Source: Limisphaerales bacterium (lineage in GTDB: Bacteria; Verrucomicrobiota; Verrucomicrobiia; Limisphaerales; UBA11358). From it: a stretch of 39,687 bases of DNA. Positions within the stretch are counted from its first letter, which is position 1. Every line of letters starts with the position of its first letter. Made by a program: the position numbers and the translations under genes. The notes under the pieces are model-generated. The model did no database searches and was not told where the DNA came from. It saw nothing but the letters and a program-made list of their open reading frames with translations. Shown here piece after piece: positions 19,704 to 29,404 of the stretch. The stretch spans positions 159 through 39,845 of the forward strand of contig PMOA01000065.1 in assembly GCA_003161635.1 (NCBI GenBank). Direction: 5' to 3'.

Positions 19704-21605
19704 ATGTGCGGCATCATCGGATACGTTGGTAAAAAAGCGGCCACGCCCATCATCCTCGAAGGATTGCGGCGGCTGGAATATCGCGGCTACGACAGCGCAG
19801 GCATCGCCGTGTTGCACAACGGCAGGTTACTGGTTCGCAAGAAAAAGGGGAAAATCGGCGAAGGCCTCGCCCGCCTGCTGAAATCCGAACCGGTCGCGGG
19901 GAATCTCGGCATCGGCCACACGCGCTGGGCCACGCACGGGCCGCCGTCGGATATCAATTCCCATCCGCACCTCGACCAATCCGGCCGGATCGCCGTCGTC
20001 CATAACGGCGTCATCGAAAATTACGACGCGCTCAAGCAAAAGCTGCTCGCCACCGGCCATAAATTCAAATCCGGCACCGACACCGAGGTGCTCGCGCATT
20101 TGATCGGCGATTATTACGAAAAACGGCGTAGCCGCCGATGTGAATCGGCGGATGGTCCGCGCTTTGACAAGCGCGGCTACAAGATTAACGGGAACGACCT
20201 TATCCAGGCCGTCTGCGATGCGCTGCGCGAAGTCATCGGCACCTACGGCATTGCGGTGATTTGCGCCGACGAGCCTGACACCATTGTCGGTGCGCGGCGC
20301 GGTTCGCCACTCATCATCGGCATCGGCACGGATGAAAATTTCCTGGCCAGTGATGCCAATGCCATCGTCGCCCACACAAAAAAAGTCGTTTATCTCAACG
20401 ACTACGACGTTGCGACGATTAAGTCCGAACGCTTCGACGTTCTGAACCTCGGCGCGGACACCGCCAACGTCCAGATCAGCAATCTCGAATTCAGCCAAGA
20501 GGACGCCGCGCGCGGGGATTTCGAGCACTTCATGCTCAAGGAAATTTTCGAGCAGCCGCGCACGGTGGAAAACGCCTTGCGCGGTCGCGTGGACACCGAA
20601 GGTGCGACCGCCAAGTTTGGCGGCTTAAACATGACGCCCGCGCAACTGTGCTCAATCAAACGCATCATCATCGCTGCCAGCGGCACGAGCTGGCACGCGG
20701 CGCTCGTGGGCGAGTATTTGATTGAGGAACTCGCGCAAATTCCGGTCGAGGTTGAGTTCGCGCACGAATTTTGTTACCGCAACGCGCCGCTCGAACGCGA
20801 CACCGTGCTGCTCGTTCTCTCGCAATCAGGCGAGACGGCGGACACGCTCGCCGCGTTGCGTGAGGCCAAGCGCCGCGGCCACCGCGCGCTCGCCATCGTC
20901 AACGTCGTCGGCAGCACCATCGCGCGCGAATCCGACGGCGGCATTTACATGCACGCCGGACCGGAAATCGGCGTGGCGTCCACCAAGGCCTTTGTCTCCA
21001 CGCTCACGATCCTGGCGCTGCTGGCTGTGCATCTGGGCCGGATGCGGACGTTGTCCGCCCGCCGGGCCCTGGAAATTCTACACGCGTTGGAGGCTGTGCC
21101 CAAACAGCTCGAATCCATCCTCGCGCAAAACAACGCGCTCAAAAAGATAGCGAAGAAATATGCGAAGGCCGACGACTTCTTTTTCCTTGGTCGCGGTTAC
21201 ACGTTCCCCATTGCGCTCGAAGGCGCGCTCAAGCTGAAGGAAATTTCCTACATCCACGCCGAGGGCTATTCGGCGGCGGAAATGAAGCACGGCCCGATTG
21301 CGTTGATTGACCCGAAGACGCCGACGGTTTTCCTGGTGCCGCAGGATTCAATGTATGACAAGACGATGGCTAACCTGGCAATGATTCGTGCGCGCAAAGG
21401 CCCCATCATCGCGCTGGCCACCGAAGGCGACAAACAAATCGGGAAGGTGGCCAACGACGTGATTTACCTGCCGAAGGCGTTGGAACTGATTAATCCGATT
21501 CTGGCCACCGTGCCGCTGCAGTTGTTCGCCTATCACATCGCCGTCGTGCGCGGCTGCGACGTGGACAAGCCGAGGAATCTGGCCAAGAGCGTGACGGTGG
21601 AATAA
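19704..21605 (+). CDS. glmS: glutamine--fructose-6-phosphate aminotransferase
   Basis: MCGIIGYVGKK; GYDSAGIA; LSQSGETADTLAALREAK; C-term RGCDVDKPRNLAKSVTVE. Confidence 0.97.
   Translation: MCGIIGYVGKKAATPIILEGLRRLEYRGYDSAGIAVLHNGRLLVRKKKGKIGEGLARLLKSEPVAGNLGIGHTRWATHGPPSDINSHPHLDQSGRIAVVHNGVIENYDALKQKLLATGHKFKSGTDTEVLAHLIGDYYEKRRSRRCESADGPRFDKRGYKINGNDLIQAVCDALREVIGTYGIAVICADEPDTIVGARRGSPLIIGIGTDENFLASDANAIVAHTKKVVYLNDYDVATIKSERFDVLNLGADTANVQISNLEFSQEDAARGDFEHFMLKEIFEQPRTVENALRGRVDTEGATAKFGGLNMTPAQLCSIKRIIIAASGTSWHAALVGEYLIEELAQIPVEVEFAHEFCYRNAPLERDTVLLVLSQSGETADTLAALREAKRRGHRALAIVNVVGSTIARESDGGIYMHAGPEIGVASTKAFVSTLTILALLAVHLGRMRTLSARRALEILHALEAVPKQLESILAQNNALKKIAKKYAKADDFFFLGRGYTFPIALEGALKLKEISYIHAEGYSAAEMKHGPIALIDPKTPTVFLVPQDSMYDKTMANLAMIRARKGPIIALATEGDKQIGKVANDVIYLPKALELINPILATVPLQLFAYHIAVVRGCDVDKPRNLAKSVTVE
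20128..20180. repeat. GTAG-type REP doublet in frame within glmS
   Basis: GTAG-CCGCCGAT-GTGA-ATCGGCGG-ATGGT-CCGCGCTT-TGAC-AAGCGCGG-CTAC: two perfect 8-bp stems with 4-nt loops and GTAG/CTAC termini. Confidence 0.9.
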
Positions 21606-21629
21606 AAGAGTAACAATCGGGCATACAGG

Positions 21630-21655
21630 TGTAAGAACAATAAAGTCGGAAACTG
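21630..21655 (+). promoter_or_regulatory. putative right-end transposase (TnsB-like) binding site
   Basis: TGTaagaACAATAAAGTCggAAACTG compared with Tn7-R TGTGGGCGGACAATAAAGTCTTAAACTG (recalled). Confidence 0.6.
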
Positions 21656-21964
21656 GACCGAACTTGTCCGGCTGCAATTTCTCAACGGTTCTGAGCATCT
21701 TAGCGCGAGTTTTTTGTGCTGCGGATACATTTCCCACAACTGTAGATTCGCTATTCCGCAACTACATATGGGGCCTTTTATGGCTCTTGCACCAATTTGT
21801 TGCGTGAACCTGGCCCGCCCGTGATAAGGTCGACCCAGCGAAGAGAAGTGGGCTGATTCATCCAGGTTGGACAGCGGATGAAGCTTCATTTCGGGTATGT
21901 TTCCAAACGGCAGAATGAATTGTAATTGAACGCCGCCGACGAATAAGATAATATCGCCCATGAA

Positions 21965-24900
21965 ATGAAAGAGATAGGAGTCAAGCGAGTCCAAAAGACG
22001 GATGCATTCGCAATAAACTATCACTTCTGCCGTCGCGTTTCCGGCGGTGTGTTCATCGCGCTGGTGTTGGCGATCTTCAGCGCCGCTCCGGCGCAGGCCA
22101 CCTCTGTGCTGGGCACAACCGCGCTTTTGGAAGGGCCGACGGCAGGCAGCGATAGCGTCGTTCTGGCTGTAGATCCTCCAGCCGCCTGGACGGCCACGGC
22201 CAATGACACCTGGCTGCACCTGAGTGTGGCCAACCAAAGCGGCACGGGCAGCACCAACGTGGTGTTCAGTTGCGACGCCAACCCGGGCGCCACGCGCGCG
22301 GGCACCCTCACCATCGCCGGCCACACGCTCACCGTAACCCAGGCTGCCCCGGGTTACGCCCCTGCGCCTTTAACGCCGACCGCGCTGGTGTCTTCAGGGC
22401 TGCACTATCCCGTTGGCGTTGTTGCGGACGGCGCGGGCAACGTTTACATCGCTGATACTATAAACAACGCCCTCAAACAATGGACGCCCGCAAGCAATAC
22501 CGTCACCGCGCTGGTTGCCTCCGGATTATCCTCTCCGTCGGGCATGGCCGTGGATGGCGCGGGCAATGTTTACGTCGCCGATCCCGGCAACAATGCGATT
22601 AAGGAATGGGTGGCGGCGAGCAACACTCTGAATACGTTGGTGGCCTCGGGATTGTCCTCCCCGTCCGGCGTCGCCATCGACGGCGCGGGGAATCTTTACA
22701 TTACCGAGACTGGCGGCAGCGCCGTAAAGAAATGGACGGCGACCAACAGCACCGTGAGCGTGCTGACGATATCGGGTTACGATGGCGGTCCAGCGGCGGT
22801 GGATTTGGTGGGCAATGTTTACTTTATCAATAACAACTTTGTCAATAACACTGCGCTCCAGAAGTGGACGGCCGCCAACGGCACGGTATTAACATTGGCT
22901 GTCTCGGGACCAATATATTCTCCGATTGGGATGGCCGTTGACGTATCCGGCAACGTTTACGTAGACGACCGGGACGCCATGATGATCAAGAAGTGGACGG
23001 CGGCCAGCAACACCTTGAGCACGCTGGTACAGTTCAGCCTGAACGCCATGTATGGTGGCGTGGCGGTCGATGGCGCGGGCAATATCTACTTCCCCTACTT
23101 CTCGGGCATCGATTACGCCATCTTGGAATTGCCGCATGCCTTCGTGGATGTAACGCCCAAATCGGAGACTGCCGACGCTGGCAGCGATGTCTTGTCCCAA
23201 GTGCTGCCCGCCACGGCCAATTTGCTTTCCCCGTTCGCGCCGACCAGCGATCGGTCCTGGCTGACCATCACGGGTACCACCAACGGTGTGGTGAGTTTTG
23301 CCTTTACCGCCACCATTTCCAATCGCACGGCTCATATCAATTTGCTGGGCCAAAACATTTCAATCAACCAGGGTCCCGTGTGTTCGCTGAGCCCAACTGC
23401 CCTCTCGGAAGGGCCAACTGCAGGAAGTGATAGTGTCGCTTTGACTGTGGTCCCTGAAACCGGTCTCTGGACGGCCACGGCCAATGCCAACTGGTTGCAT
23501 CTCAGCGCGACAAACCAAAGTGGCACCGGTAGCACCACGGTTGTCTTCAGTTACGATGCCAATCCCGGGGCCGCGCGCGTTGGCACCCTCACCATCGGCG
23601 GCCAGACGCTCACCGTGACGCAACAGGCCGCTCCAGCTTACCTGATTCCAACCGCGCTTTTGGAAGGGCCAACCGCGGGCAGTGATAGTGTCCTTCTCAC
23701 CGTGACTCCGGAAACCACTACGTGGACGGCTTCCGCCAATGATTCCTGGTTGCATCTCAGCGTGACGAACCAAAGCGGCACGGGTAGCACCACGATTGTC
23801 TTCAGTTACGATTCCAATCCCGGGGATACGCGCGTCGGCACCCTGACCATCGCCGGCCAGACGCTCACGGTGACACAACAAGGCCCTCCCTATGTCCTGG
23901 GCACAATTGCGCCTTTGGAAGGGCCGGCGGCGGGCACGGATAGTGTCGTTCTGGCCATCAGCCCTGAAAGCGACACCTGGACGGCTACGGCCAATGAGGC
24001 CTGGCTGCATTTGAGTGCGGCGAACCAAAGCGGCACGGGCAGCACCAACGTGGTGTTCAGTTACGACTCCAACCCGGGCGCCACGCGCGTGGGCACCCTC
24101 ACCGTCGCCGGTAAGACGCTCACCGTGACCCAAGCCGGCCCGACTTATGACGCCGTACCCCCATCATTGACCACGCTCGTTTCGACGGGTTTGTCCATGC
24201 CTTATGGCGTGGCGGTTGATAGCGCGGGGAATGTTTATATCGCTGACAGCTACCATAGCGCGATCAAGAAGTGGACGGCAGCCAGCAACACCGTGACCAC
24301 GCTGGTTTCCTCCGGATTGTCTTCTCCCCGAGGCGTGGCGATGGATAGCGTCGGCAATGTTTACATTGCTGATGCTTCTCTCAATGCGATCAGAAAGTGG
24401 ACGGCGGCCAGCAACACGGTAACCACGTTGGTCTCCTCGGGATTGTCCGCTCCCCAAGGAGTGGCGGTGGACGGCGGCGGCAATGTTTACATCGCCGACA
24501 CCTCGCACAACCTGATCAAAGAGTGGTCGGTGGCCAATAATAAAACGACTACACTGGTATCGTCGGGACTCAACGATCCCGAAGGCGTGGCAGTGGATGG
24601 CTCTGGCAATGTTTACATCGCCGATACCTACAACAACACGATCAAGAAGTGGACGGCGGCAAACAGCAACGTGACCACACTAGTCTCCTCGGGATTATAC
24701 TATCCTTCTGGCATCGCGGTCGATGGAGCGGGCAGTGTTTACATCGCTGACACCTATCACAGCATGATTAAGAAGTGGACGGCAGCCAGCAGCACCGTAA
24801 CCACGTTGGTCTCCTCGGGAGTCAGCTATCCGTGGGGTGTGGCGGTCGATGGCGCAGGCAACGTTTACATCGTCGACAACTACAGTAACTCGGTCAAAGA

Positions 24901-27895
24901 GCTGCCGCATGCCTTCGTGGACGCGACAACAAAATTCGAAGGTCCCGCCGCTGGGAGCGATGTATTGCCGGTGGTGCTGCCCGCCACGGCCAATTTGCTT
25001 CCGCCGTTCAGCCCGACCAATGACCAGGCATGGCTGACCATCAATGGAGTTACCAACGGCGTGCTGAGTTTCAGCTTCAGCGCCTCCGCCGCAACCAATC
25101 GCACCGCCCACCTGACTCTGCTGGGCCAATCCGTCCCGATTGTACAGCAGGGATCCAATTTCCTCGGCGCAACCGCGCTGCTGGAAGGGCCAGCGGCAGG
25201 CGCGGATAGCGTCGTTTTGCGCGTGATCCCGGAAACCTCTCCCTGGACGGCCAAAGCTAATGCCTCCTGGCTGCATCTGAGTGCGGCGAACCAAAGCGGT
25301 ACGGGCAGCACCAACGTGGTCTTCAGCTTCGATGCCAACCCGGACGTCACGCGCACGGGCACTCTCACTATCGCCGGCTGGACGCTGACCATTACCCAGG
25401 CCGGTTCAAGCTATATCGCGGCGCCTCAGCCACTGACAACGCTGGCCTCGGGGTTGAACCACCCGAATAGCGTGGCGATGGACGGCGCCGGGAATGTTTA
25501 CATCGCTGACACAGCCAATAACGCGATCAAAAAGTGGACGATGACGAGCAACGCGGTGACGACGCTGGTTGCCTCCGGGTTGAATGGTCCCGCCGGCGTG
25601 GCGGTTGATGGCGCGGGCAATGTTTACATTGCCGACCGCGGCAATAATGCGATCAAAAAGTGGATAGCGGCGAATAACGTCGTGGCCACGCTGGTCGCCT
25701 CGGAGCTGAACGCTCCCTCGGGTGTGGCGGTTGATGGCGTGGGCAATGTTTACGTTGCTGATACCGGCAATAACGCGGTCAGGAAATGGACGACGTCCAG
25801 CAACACGGTGACGACGCTGGTTGTCTCGGGGCTGAACGGTCCCGTCGGCGTGGCGGTGGACGGCGCGGGCAATGTTTACATTGCCGACACTGGCAATAAC
25901 ACGATCAAAAAGTGGACGGCGGCGAATAACTCCGTGACCACACTGATTGATTCGGCCTTGAATGGTCCCCAAGGGGTTGCGGTAGATGGCTCGGGCAATG
26001 TTTACATCGCTGACAGTGGCAATAACACGATCAAAAAGTGGACGGCGACTGACAACACTGTAACTACACTGGCTGCCTCGGGGTTGAACGGCGCCGCTGG
26101 CGTAGCGGTGGACGGCGCCCGCAATATTTACATTGCCGACACCGGCAACAACGCTGTTAAGGAACTGGTTTATGCCTTCGTCAACCCGATGCCCCGATAT
26201 GAAGGGGCTGATGCCGGCAGCGATGTGCCGATGGTGTTGCCGCTTACGGCAAATTTGCTCGCCCCGTTCACTCCGACCAGTGACCAGTCGTGGCTAACCG
26301 TCAACATCAGCACCAATGGCACGGTCAGTTTTACCTTCACCACCAACGTCGGCGACGTCCGCATAGCCCATGTCACTCTGCTCGGTCAAACCATCCTGTT
26401 CGTGCAGTCAGGTCTCTCATATGCCTTGGGCACAAGTTCCATTTTGGATGGTGCCACGGCCGGCACGGATAGCGTTGTTGTGGCCGTGAGTCCATCAATC
26501 GTTTCATGGACGGCCACGGCCAATGCCGGCTGGTTACACCTATCCACTGCAAGCCAAAGCGGAACGGGCAGCACCAACCTGGTGTTCAGCTACGATGCCA
26601 ACCCGGGCACCACCCGCACCGGCACCCTCACCATTGCCGGCCAGACGCTTGCTGTTGCTCAAGCTGGCTCAACCTATCTTGCGGCGCCAGCACCCGTTAC
26701 AACTCTGGTTTCTACGGGTTTGAACCAGCCTCTTAGCTTGGCAGTGGACGGCGCGGGCAATGTTTACATCGCTGATCGGGGCAATAACGCAATCAAGGAG
26801 TGGGTAGTGGCGAGCAATACCGTAACCACGCTTGTGGCTTCAGGATTGTCGTCGCCTTTTGGCGTAGCCGTGGATGGTGAGGGAAACGTTTACATCGCTG
26901 ACACTGGCAATAATGCGATCAAAAAGTGGGTGGCGGCGAGCAACAGCGTTATAATGCTGGTGGCCTCGGGTTTATCGTCCCCTTTTGAGTTGGCGGTGGA
27001 TGGCGCGGGCAACGTTTATATTGCAGATACTGGCGGGATCAAAAAATGGTCAGCCTTGAATAATACCGTGACCACGCAAGTGTCCATCTTCCAGCCCGCC
27101 GGGGTCGCGGTGGATGCAGCGGGTAACGTTTATATTGCTGACGACTATAGTGCGATCAAGAAATGGACGGCGGCTAAGAACATGCTGACCACGTTGGTTT
27201 CTGGGCTGAACGCGCCTGCCGGCGTCGCAGTGGATGGTGCCGGTAACGTTTACATCGCCGACACCTTCAATGGTGCAATCAAGAAATGGACAGCGGCGAA
27301 CAACACTGTGACCACTTTGGTCTTCACGGGATTAAATCGTCCGGAAAGCGTTGCGGTTGATAGCTCGGGCAATGTTTATATCGCTGATTCCAACAACAAC
27401 GCCGTCAAGGAACTGCCGCGCGCCTTCGTAGATCCGACTGGGAAGTTGGAAGCACCTGCGGCAGGCAACGATGTTTTGCCCGTAGTGCTGCCAGCCACGG
27501 TAAATTTGCTTCCCCCGTTCTCGCCGACGAGTGACCAACCATGGCTGGCCATCACCGGTTTCACCGATGGCGTCGTGAGCTTTACCTTTGGCGCCACCGT
27601 TTCCAACCGCAGCGCCAACATCACCTTGCTCGGCCAAACCATTTCCGTCACTCAAGCCGCTCCCCCGATCCTGGTTGACGCCCGGATGCTGACCAACGGC
27701 ATGTTTCAGTTTGCCTTCGCCTACGGCGACTCCAACGCCTCCTTTACCGTGCTGACGTCCACCAATCTTTCATTGCCGTTGGCCAACTGGATCGTGCTCG
27801 GCGTGGCCACCAATACCGCTCCCGGCCTGTTCCAGTTCGCCACTCCAGCCGCCACGAATGATCGGCAACGCTTCTACCGTGTCGCGTTGCCCTAG
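21965..27895 (+). CDS. giant secreted protein with alternating BACON-like and NHL-repeat modules (1976 aa)
   Basis: Signal-like leader ALVLAIFSAAPAQA; repeated WTATANxxWLHLSxxNQSGTGSTNVVFSYDANPGxTRxGTLTIAGxTLTVTQ (BACON-like) and SGLxxPxGVAVDGAGNVYIADTxNNAIKKWTAAxNTVTTL (NHL); C-term domain LTSTNLS...RFYRVALP. Confidence 0.92.
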   Translation: MKEIGVKRVQKTDAFAINYHFCRRVSGGVFIALVLAIFSAAPAQATSVLGTTALLEGPTAGSDSVVLAVDPPAAWTATANDTWLHLSVANQSGTGSTNVVFSCDANPGATRAGTLTIAGHTLTVTQAAPGYAPAPLTPTALVSSGLHYPVGVVADGAGNVYIADTINNALKQWTPASNTVTALVASGLSSPSGMAVDGAGNVYVADPGNNAIKEWVAASNTLNTLVASGLSSPSGVAIDGAGNLYITETGGSAVKKWTATNSTVSVLTISGYDGGPAAVDLVGNVYFINNNFVNNTALQKWTAANGTVLTLAVSGPIYSPIGMAVDVSGNVYVDDRDAMMIKKWTAASNTLSTLVQFSLNAMYGGVAVDGAGNIYFPYFSGIDYAILELPHAFVDVTPKSETADAGSDVLSQVLPATANLLSPFAPTSDRSWLTITGTTNGVVSFAFTATISNRTAHINLLGQNISINQGPVCSLSPTALSEGPTAGSDSVALTVVPETGLWTATANANWLHLSATNQSGTGSTTVVFSYDANPGAARVGTLTIGGQTLTVTQQAAPAYLIPTALLEGPTAGSDSVLLTVTPETTTWTASANDSWLHLSVTNQSGTGSTTIVFSYDSNPGDTRVGTLTIAGQTLTVTQQGPPYVLGTIAPLEGPAAGTDSVVLAISPESDTWTATANEAWLHLSAANQSGTGSTNVVFSYDSNPGATRVGTLTVAGKTLTVTQAGPTYDAVPPSLTTLVSTGLSMPYGVAVDSAGNVYIADSYHSAIKKWTAASNTVTTLVSSGLSSPRGVAMDSVGNVYIADASLNAIRKWTAASNTVTTLVSSGLSAPQGVAVDGGGNVYIADTSHNLIKEWSVANNKTTTLVSSGLNDPEGVAVDGSGNVYIADTYNNTIKKWTAANSNVTTLVSSGLYYPSGIAVDGAGSVYIADTYHSMIKKWTAASSTVTTLVSSGVSYPWGVAVDGAGNVYIVDNYSNSVKELPHAFVDATTKFEGPAAGSDVLPVVLPATANLLPPFSPTNDQAWLTINGVTNGVLSFSFSASAATNRTAHLTLLGQSVPIVQQGSNFLGATALLEGPAAGADSVVLRVIPETSPWTAKANASWLHLSAANQSGTGSTNVVFSFDANPDVTRTGTLTIAGWTLTITQAGSSYIAAPQPLTTLASGLNHPNSVAMDGAGNVYIADTANNAIKKWTMTSNAVTTLVASGLNGPAGVAVDGAGNVYIADRGNNAIKKWIAANNVVATLVASELNAPSGVAVDGVGNVYVADTGNNAVRKWTTSSNTVTTLVVSGLNGPVGVAVDGAGNVYIADTGNNTIKKWTAANNSVTTLIDSALNGPQGVAVDGSGNVYIADSGNNTIKKWTATDNTVTTLAASGLNGAAGVAVDGARNIYIADTGNNAVKELVYAFVNPMPRYEGADAGSDVPMVLPLTANLLAPFTPTSDQSWLTVNISTNGTVSFTFTTNVGDVRIAHVTLLGQTILFVQSGLSYALGTSSILDGATAGTDSVVVAVSPSIVSWTATANAGWLHLSTASQSGTGSTNLVFSYDANPGTTRTGTLTIAGQTLAVAQAGSTYLAAPAPVTTLVSTGLNQPLSLAVDGAGNVYIADRGNNAIKEWVVASNTVTTLVASGLSSPFGVAVDGEGNVYIADTGNNAIKKWVAASNSVIMLVASGLSSPFELAVDGAGNVYIADTGGIKKWSALNNTVTTQVSIFQPAGVAVDAAGNVYIADDYSAIKKWTAAKNMLTTLVSGLNAPAGVAVDGAGNVYIADTFNGAIKKWTAANNTVTTLVFTGLNRPESVAVDSSGNVYIADSNNNAVKELPRAFVDPTGKLEAPAAGNDVLPVVLPATVNLLPPFSPTSDQPWLAITGFTDGVVSFTFGATVSNRSANITLLGQTISVTQAAPPILVDARMLTNGMFQFAFAYGDSNASFTVLTSTNLSLPLANWIVLGVATNTAPGLFQFATPAATNDRQRFYRVALP

Positions 27896-28046
27896 CGGAG
27901 ATTCCCTCGGGGCGTACCCTGATTTGATGGGTTCGGTCTTCGATGCCCGCTCGCTACGCCAGTCGATGTTGAAGTTTTCTCCTGCCCCCGTCGGGTTGTA
28001 GTAACGCGTTACACTTCCAGCGGAAGGTCTTGGGGAACGTGGCAGC

Positions 28047-28197
28047 CAGTTCCCAACTTCATTACCTGCGGTTCCGTCGAAAGCACGTGAAAACAGGCAT
28101 CAGTTCCGAACTCTATTCCCCACCAATTGGATATTTCCCCGCTGGAAATCAACAGCTTGACGCGGTTCCCAGTTCCCATCTTAATTCCCGGAGTACA
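28047..28197. repeat. three dispersed putative left-end TnsB-like sites plus terminal ACA
   Basis: 28047 CAGTTCCCAACTTCATT; 28101 CAGTTCCGAACTCTATT; 28170 CAGTTCCCATCTTAATTCCCGGAGTACA. Confidence 0.65.
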
Positions 28198-28213
28198 TGC
28201 CGACGCCAATGTA

Positions 28214-28663
28214 ATGGTCTTACGGTCTTTCCATATTGAAGATTTCGACGCGGTCATCGCCTTGTGGCGGCGCACTGAGGGCGTAGGATTGAACGAGTCC
28301 GACACGCGTCGCGCCATCGCCGCGTATCTGCGACGCAATCCGAATCTCAGTTTTGTTGCGGAAAAGGACGGTCGAATCATCGGCGCCGTGCTGTGCGGCC
28401 ACGATGGCCGGCGCGGTTACCTGCATCACCTGGCCGTGTCAAAACGCCACCGGCGTTGCGGCATAGGCCGGCAACTCGTGAGTGCCTGTCTGGCAAAACT
28501 CCGCAAGGCGGGTATCCCAAAATGTAACATCTTTATCTTTGCTGACAACAGGGCAGGGATGAAGTTCTGGGCGCACACCGGCTGGAGTCTGCGAACAGAA
28601 CTACGGCTAATGCAAATCCGCCTGGATGACGGAGGTGGAGCAAGAGGAGACTGCCAGTGCTGA
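28214..28663 (+). CDS. GNAT family N-acetyltransferase
   Basis: LRSFHIEDFDAVIALWRRTEGVGL...GRIIGAVLCGHDGRRGYLHHLAVSKRHRRCGIGRQLV. Confidence 0.9.
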   Translation: MVLRSFHIEDFDAVIALWRRTEGVGLNESDTRRAIAAYLRRNPNLSFVAEKDGRIIGAVLCGHDGRRGYLHHLAVSKRHRRCGIGRQLVSACLAKLRKAGIPKCNIFIFADNRAGMKFWAHTGWSLRTELRLMQIRLDDGGGARGDCQC

Positions 28664-28792
28664 ACGGTTCTGGCTGCTGTCCGGCACGAAGGCCCCTGCG
28701 TCAGTTCAAAAACCTTTTTCAACTTTGGTTGTCATTGACACGGCCCGGCTAAAGCAGGAAATTTGAACTGTTAGTGATTACAGATTAAAATC

Positions 28793-29404
28793 ATGAAAGC
28801 CGTTGCCCTAAATGGAAGCCCGCGCAAGGGCGGGAACACTGAAATTCTTCTAAAAAAGGTGCTTGCGCCGCTGGCCGTATCTGGCTGGGAAACCGAGTTC
28901 ATCCAACTCGGCGGAACACCCATCCGCGGATGCCAGGCCTGTTACCAGTGTTTCAAGAAGAAAAATTCCCGGTGCAGCCAGAAGGGTGATGTTTTCAACC
29001 AGTGCATGGAGAAAATGGTCGCGGCCGACGCGATCATCCTCGGATCGCCGACGTACTTCACCGACGTGAGCGCTGAAATGAAGGCACTGTTGGATCGCGC
29101 CGGGCTGGTGGCGCTGGCCAACGGCGGATTGTTCCGCGGAAAAATCGGGGCCGCCGTGGTGGCGGTCAGACGCGGCGGCGGCACGCATGCCTTTGACACG
29201 ATGAACCACATGTTCCTCATGTCCGGCGCCATTGTGCCGGGATCCACGTATTGGAACCTCGGATTTGGCTTGGACAAGGGCGAGGTGGCCAAGGACGACG
29301 AGGCTTCGCGCAACATGAATGATCTGGGCCAAACCATCGCCTGGTTGGGCGCAGCGATCCATCAACACGCCGGGAGCCGCCCGCCCGCCGTGGTTCGCGA
29401 ATGA
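28793..29404 (+). CDS. flavodoxin family protein / NADPH-dependent FMN reductase
   Basis: MKAVALNGSPRKGGNTEILL; IRGCQACYQCFKK; IILGSPTYFTDVSAEMKALLDRAG. Confidence 0.88.
   Translation: MKAVALNGSPRKGGNTEILLKKVLAPLAVSGWETEFIQLGGTPIRGCQACYQCFKKKNSRCSQKGDVFNQCMEKMVAADAIILGSPTYFTDVSAEMKALLDRAGLVALANGGLFRGKIGAAVVAVRRGGGTHAFDTMNHMFLMSGAIVPGSTYWNLGFGLDKGEVAKDDEASRNMNDLGQTIAWLGAAIHQHAGSRPPAVVRE

Larger units (their letters stand above)
21630..28197. mobile_element. candidate non-autonomous Tn7-family element at attTn7 downstream of glmS
   Basis: TGT start 25 nt past the glmS stop; right-end TnsB-like site; three left-end TnsB-like sites and terminal ACA at Tn7-L spacing; no tns genes between. Confidence 0.65.

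Noticed and set aside
21660-21960. Additional overlapping TnsB-like sites expected in a Tn7 right end
   Set aside because: Scanning by eye found no convincing further copies of the CAGTTYC..MCT..ATT motif on this side.
22380-27420. Regularly spaced near-identical repeats, considered as a CRISPR array or satellite
   Set aside because: The repeats are about 120-130 nt in frame and encode NHL protein modules; there are no short unique spacers or cas genes.
21623-28202. 5-bp target-site duplication for the Tn7-like element
   Set aside because: ACAGG (or ATACA with a 2-nt shift) upstream does not match TGCCG downstream, so no TSD is claimed.
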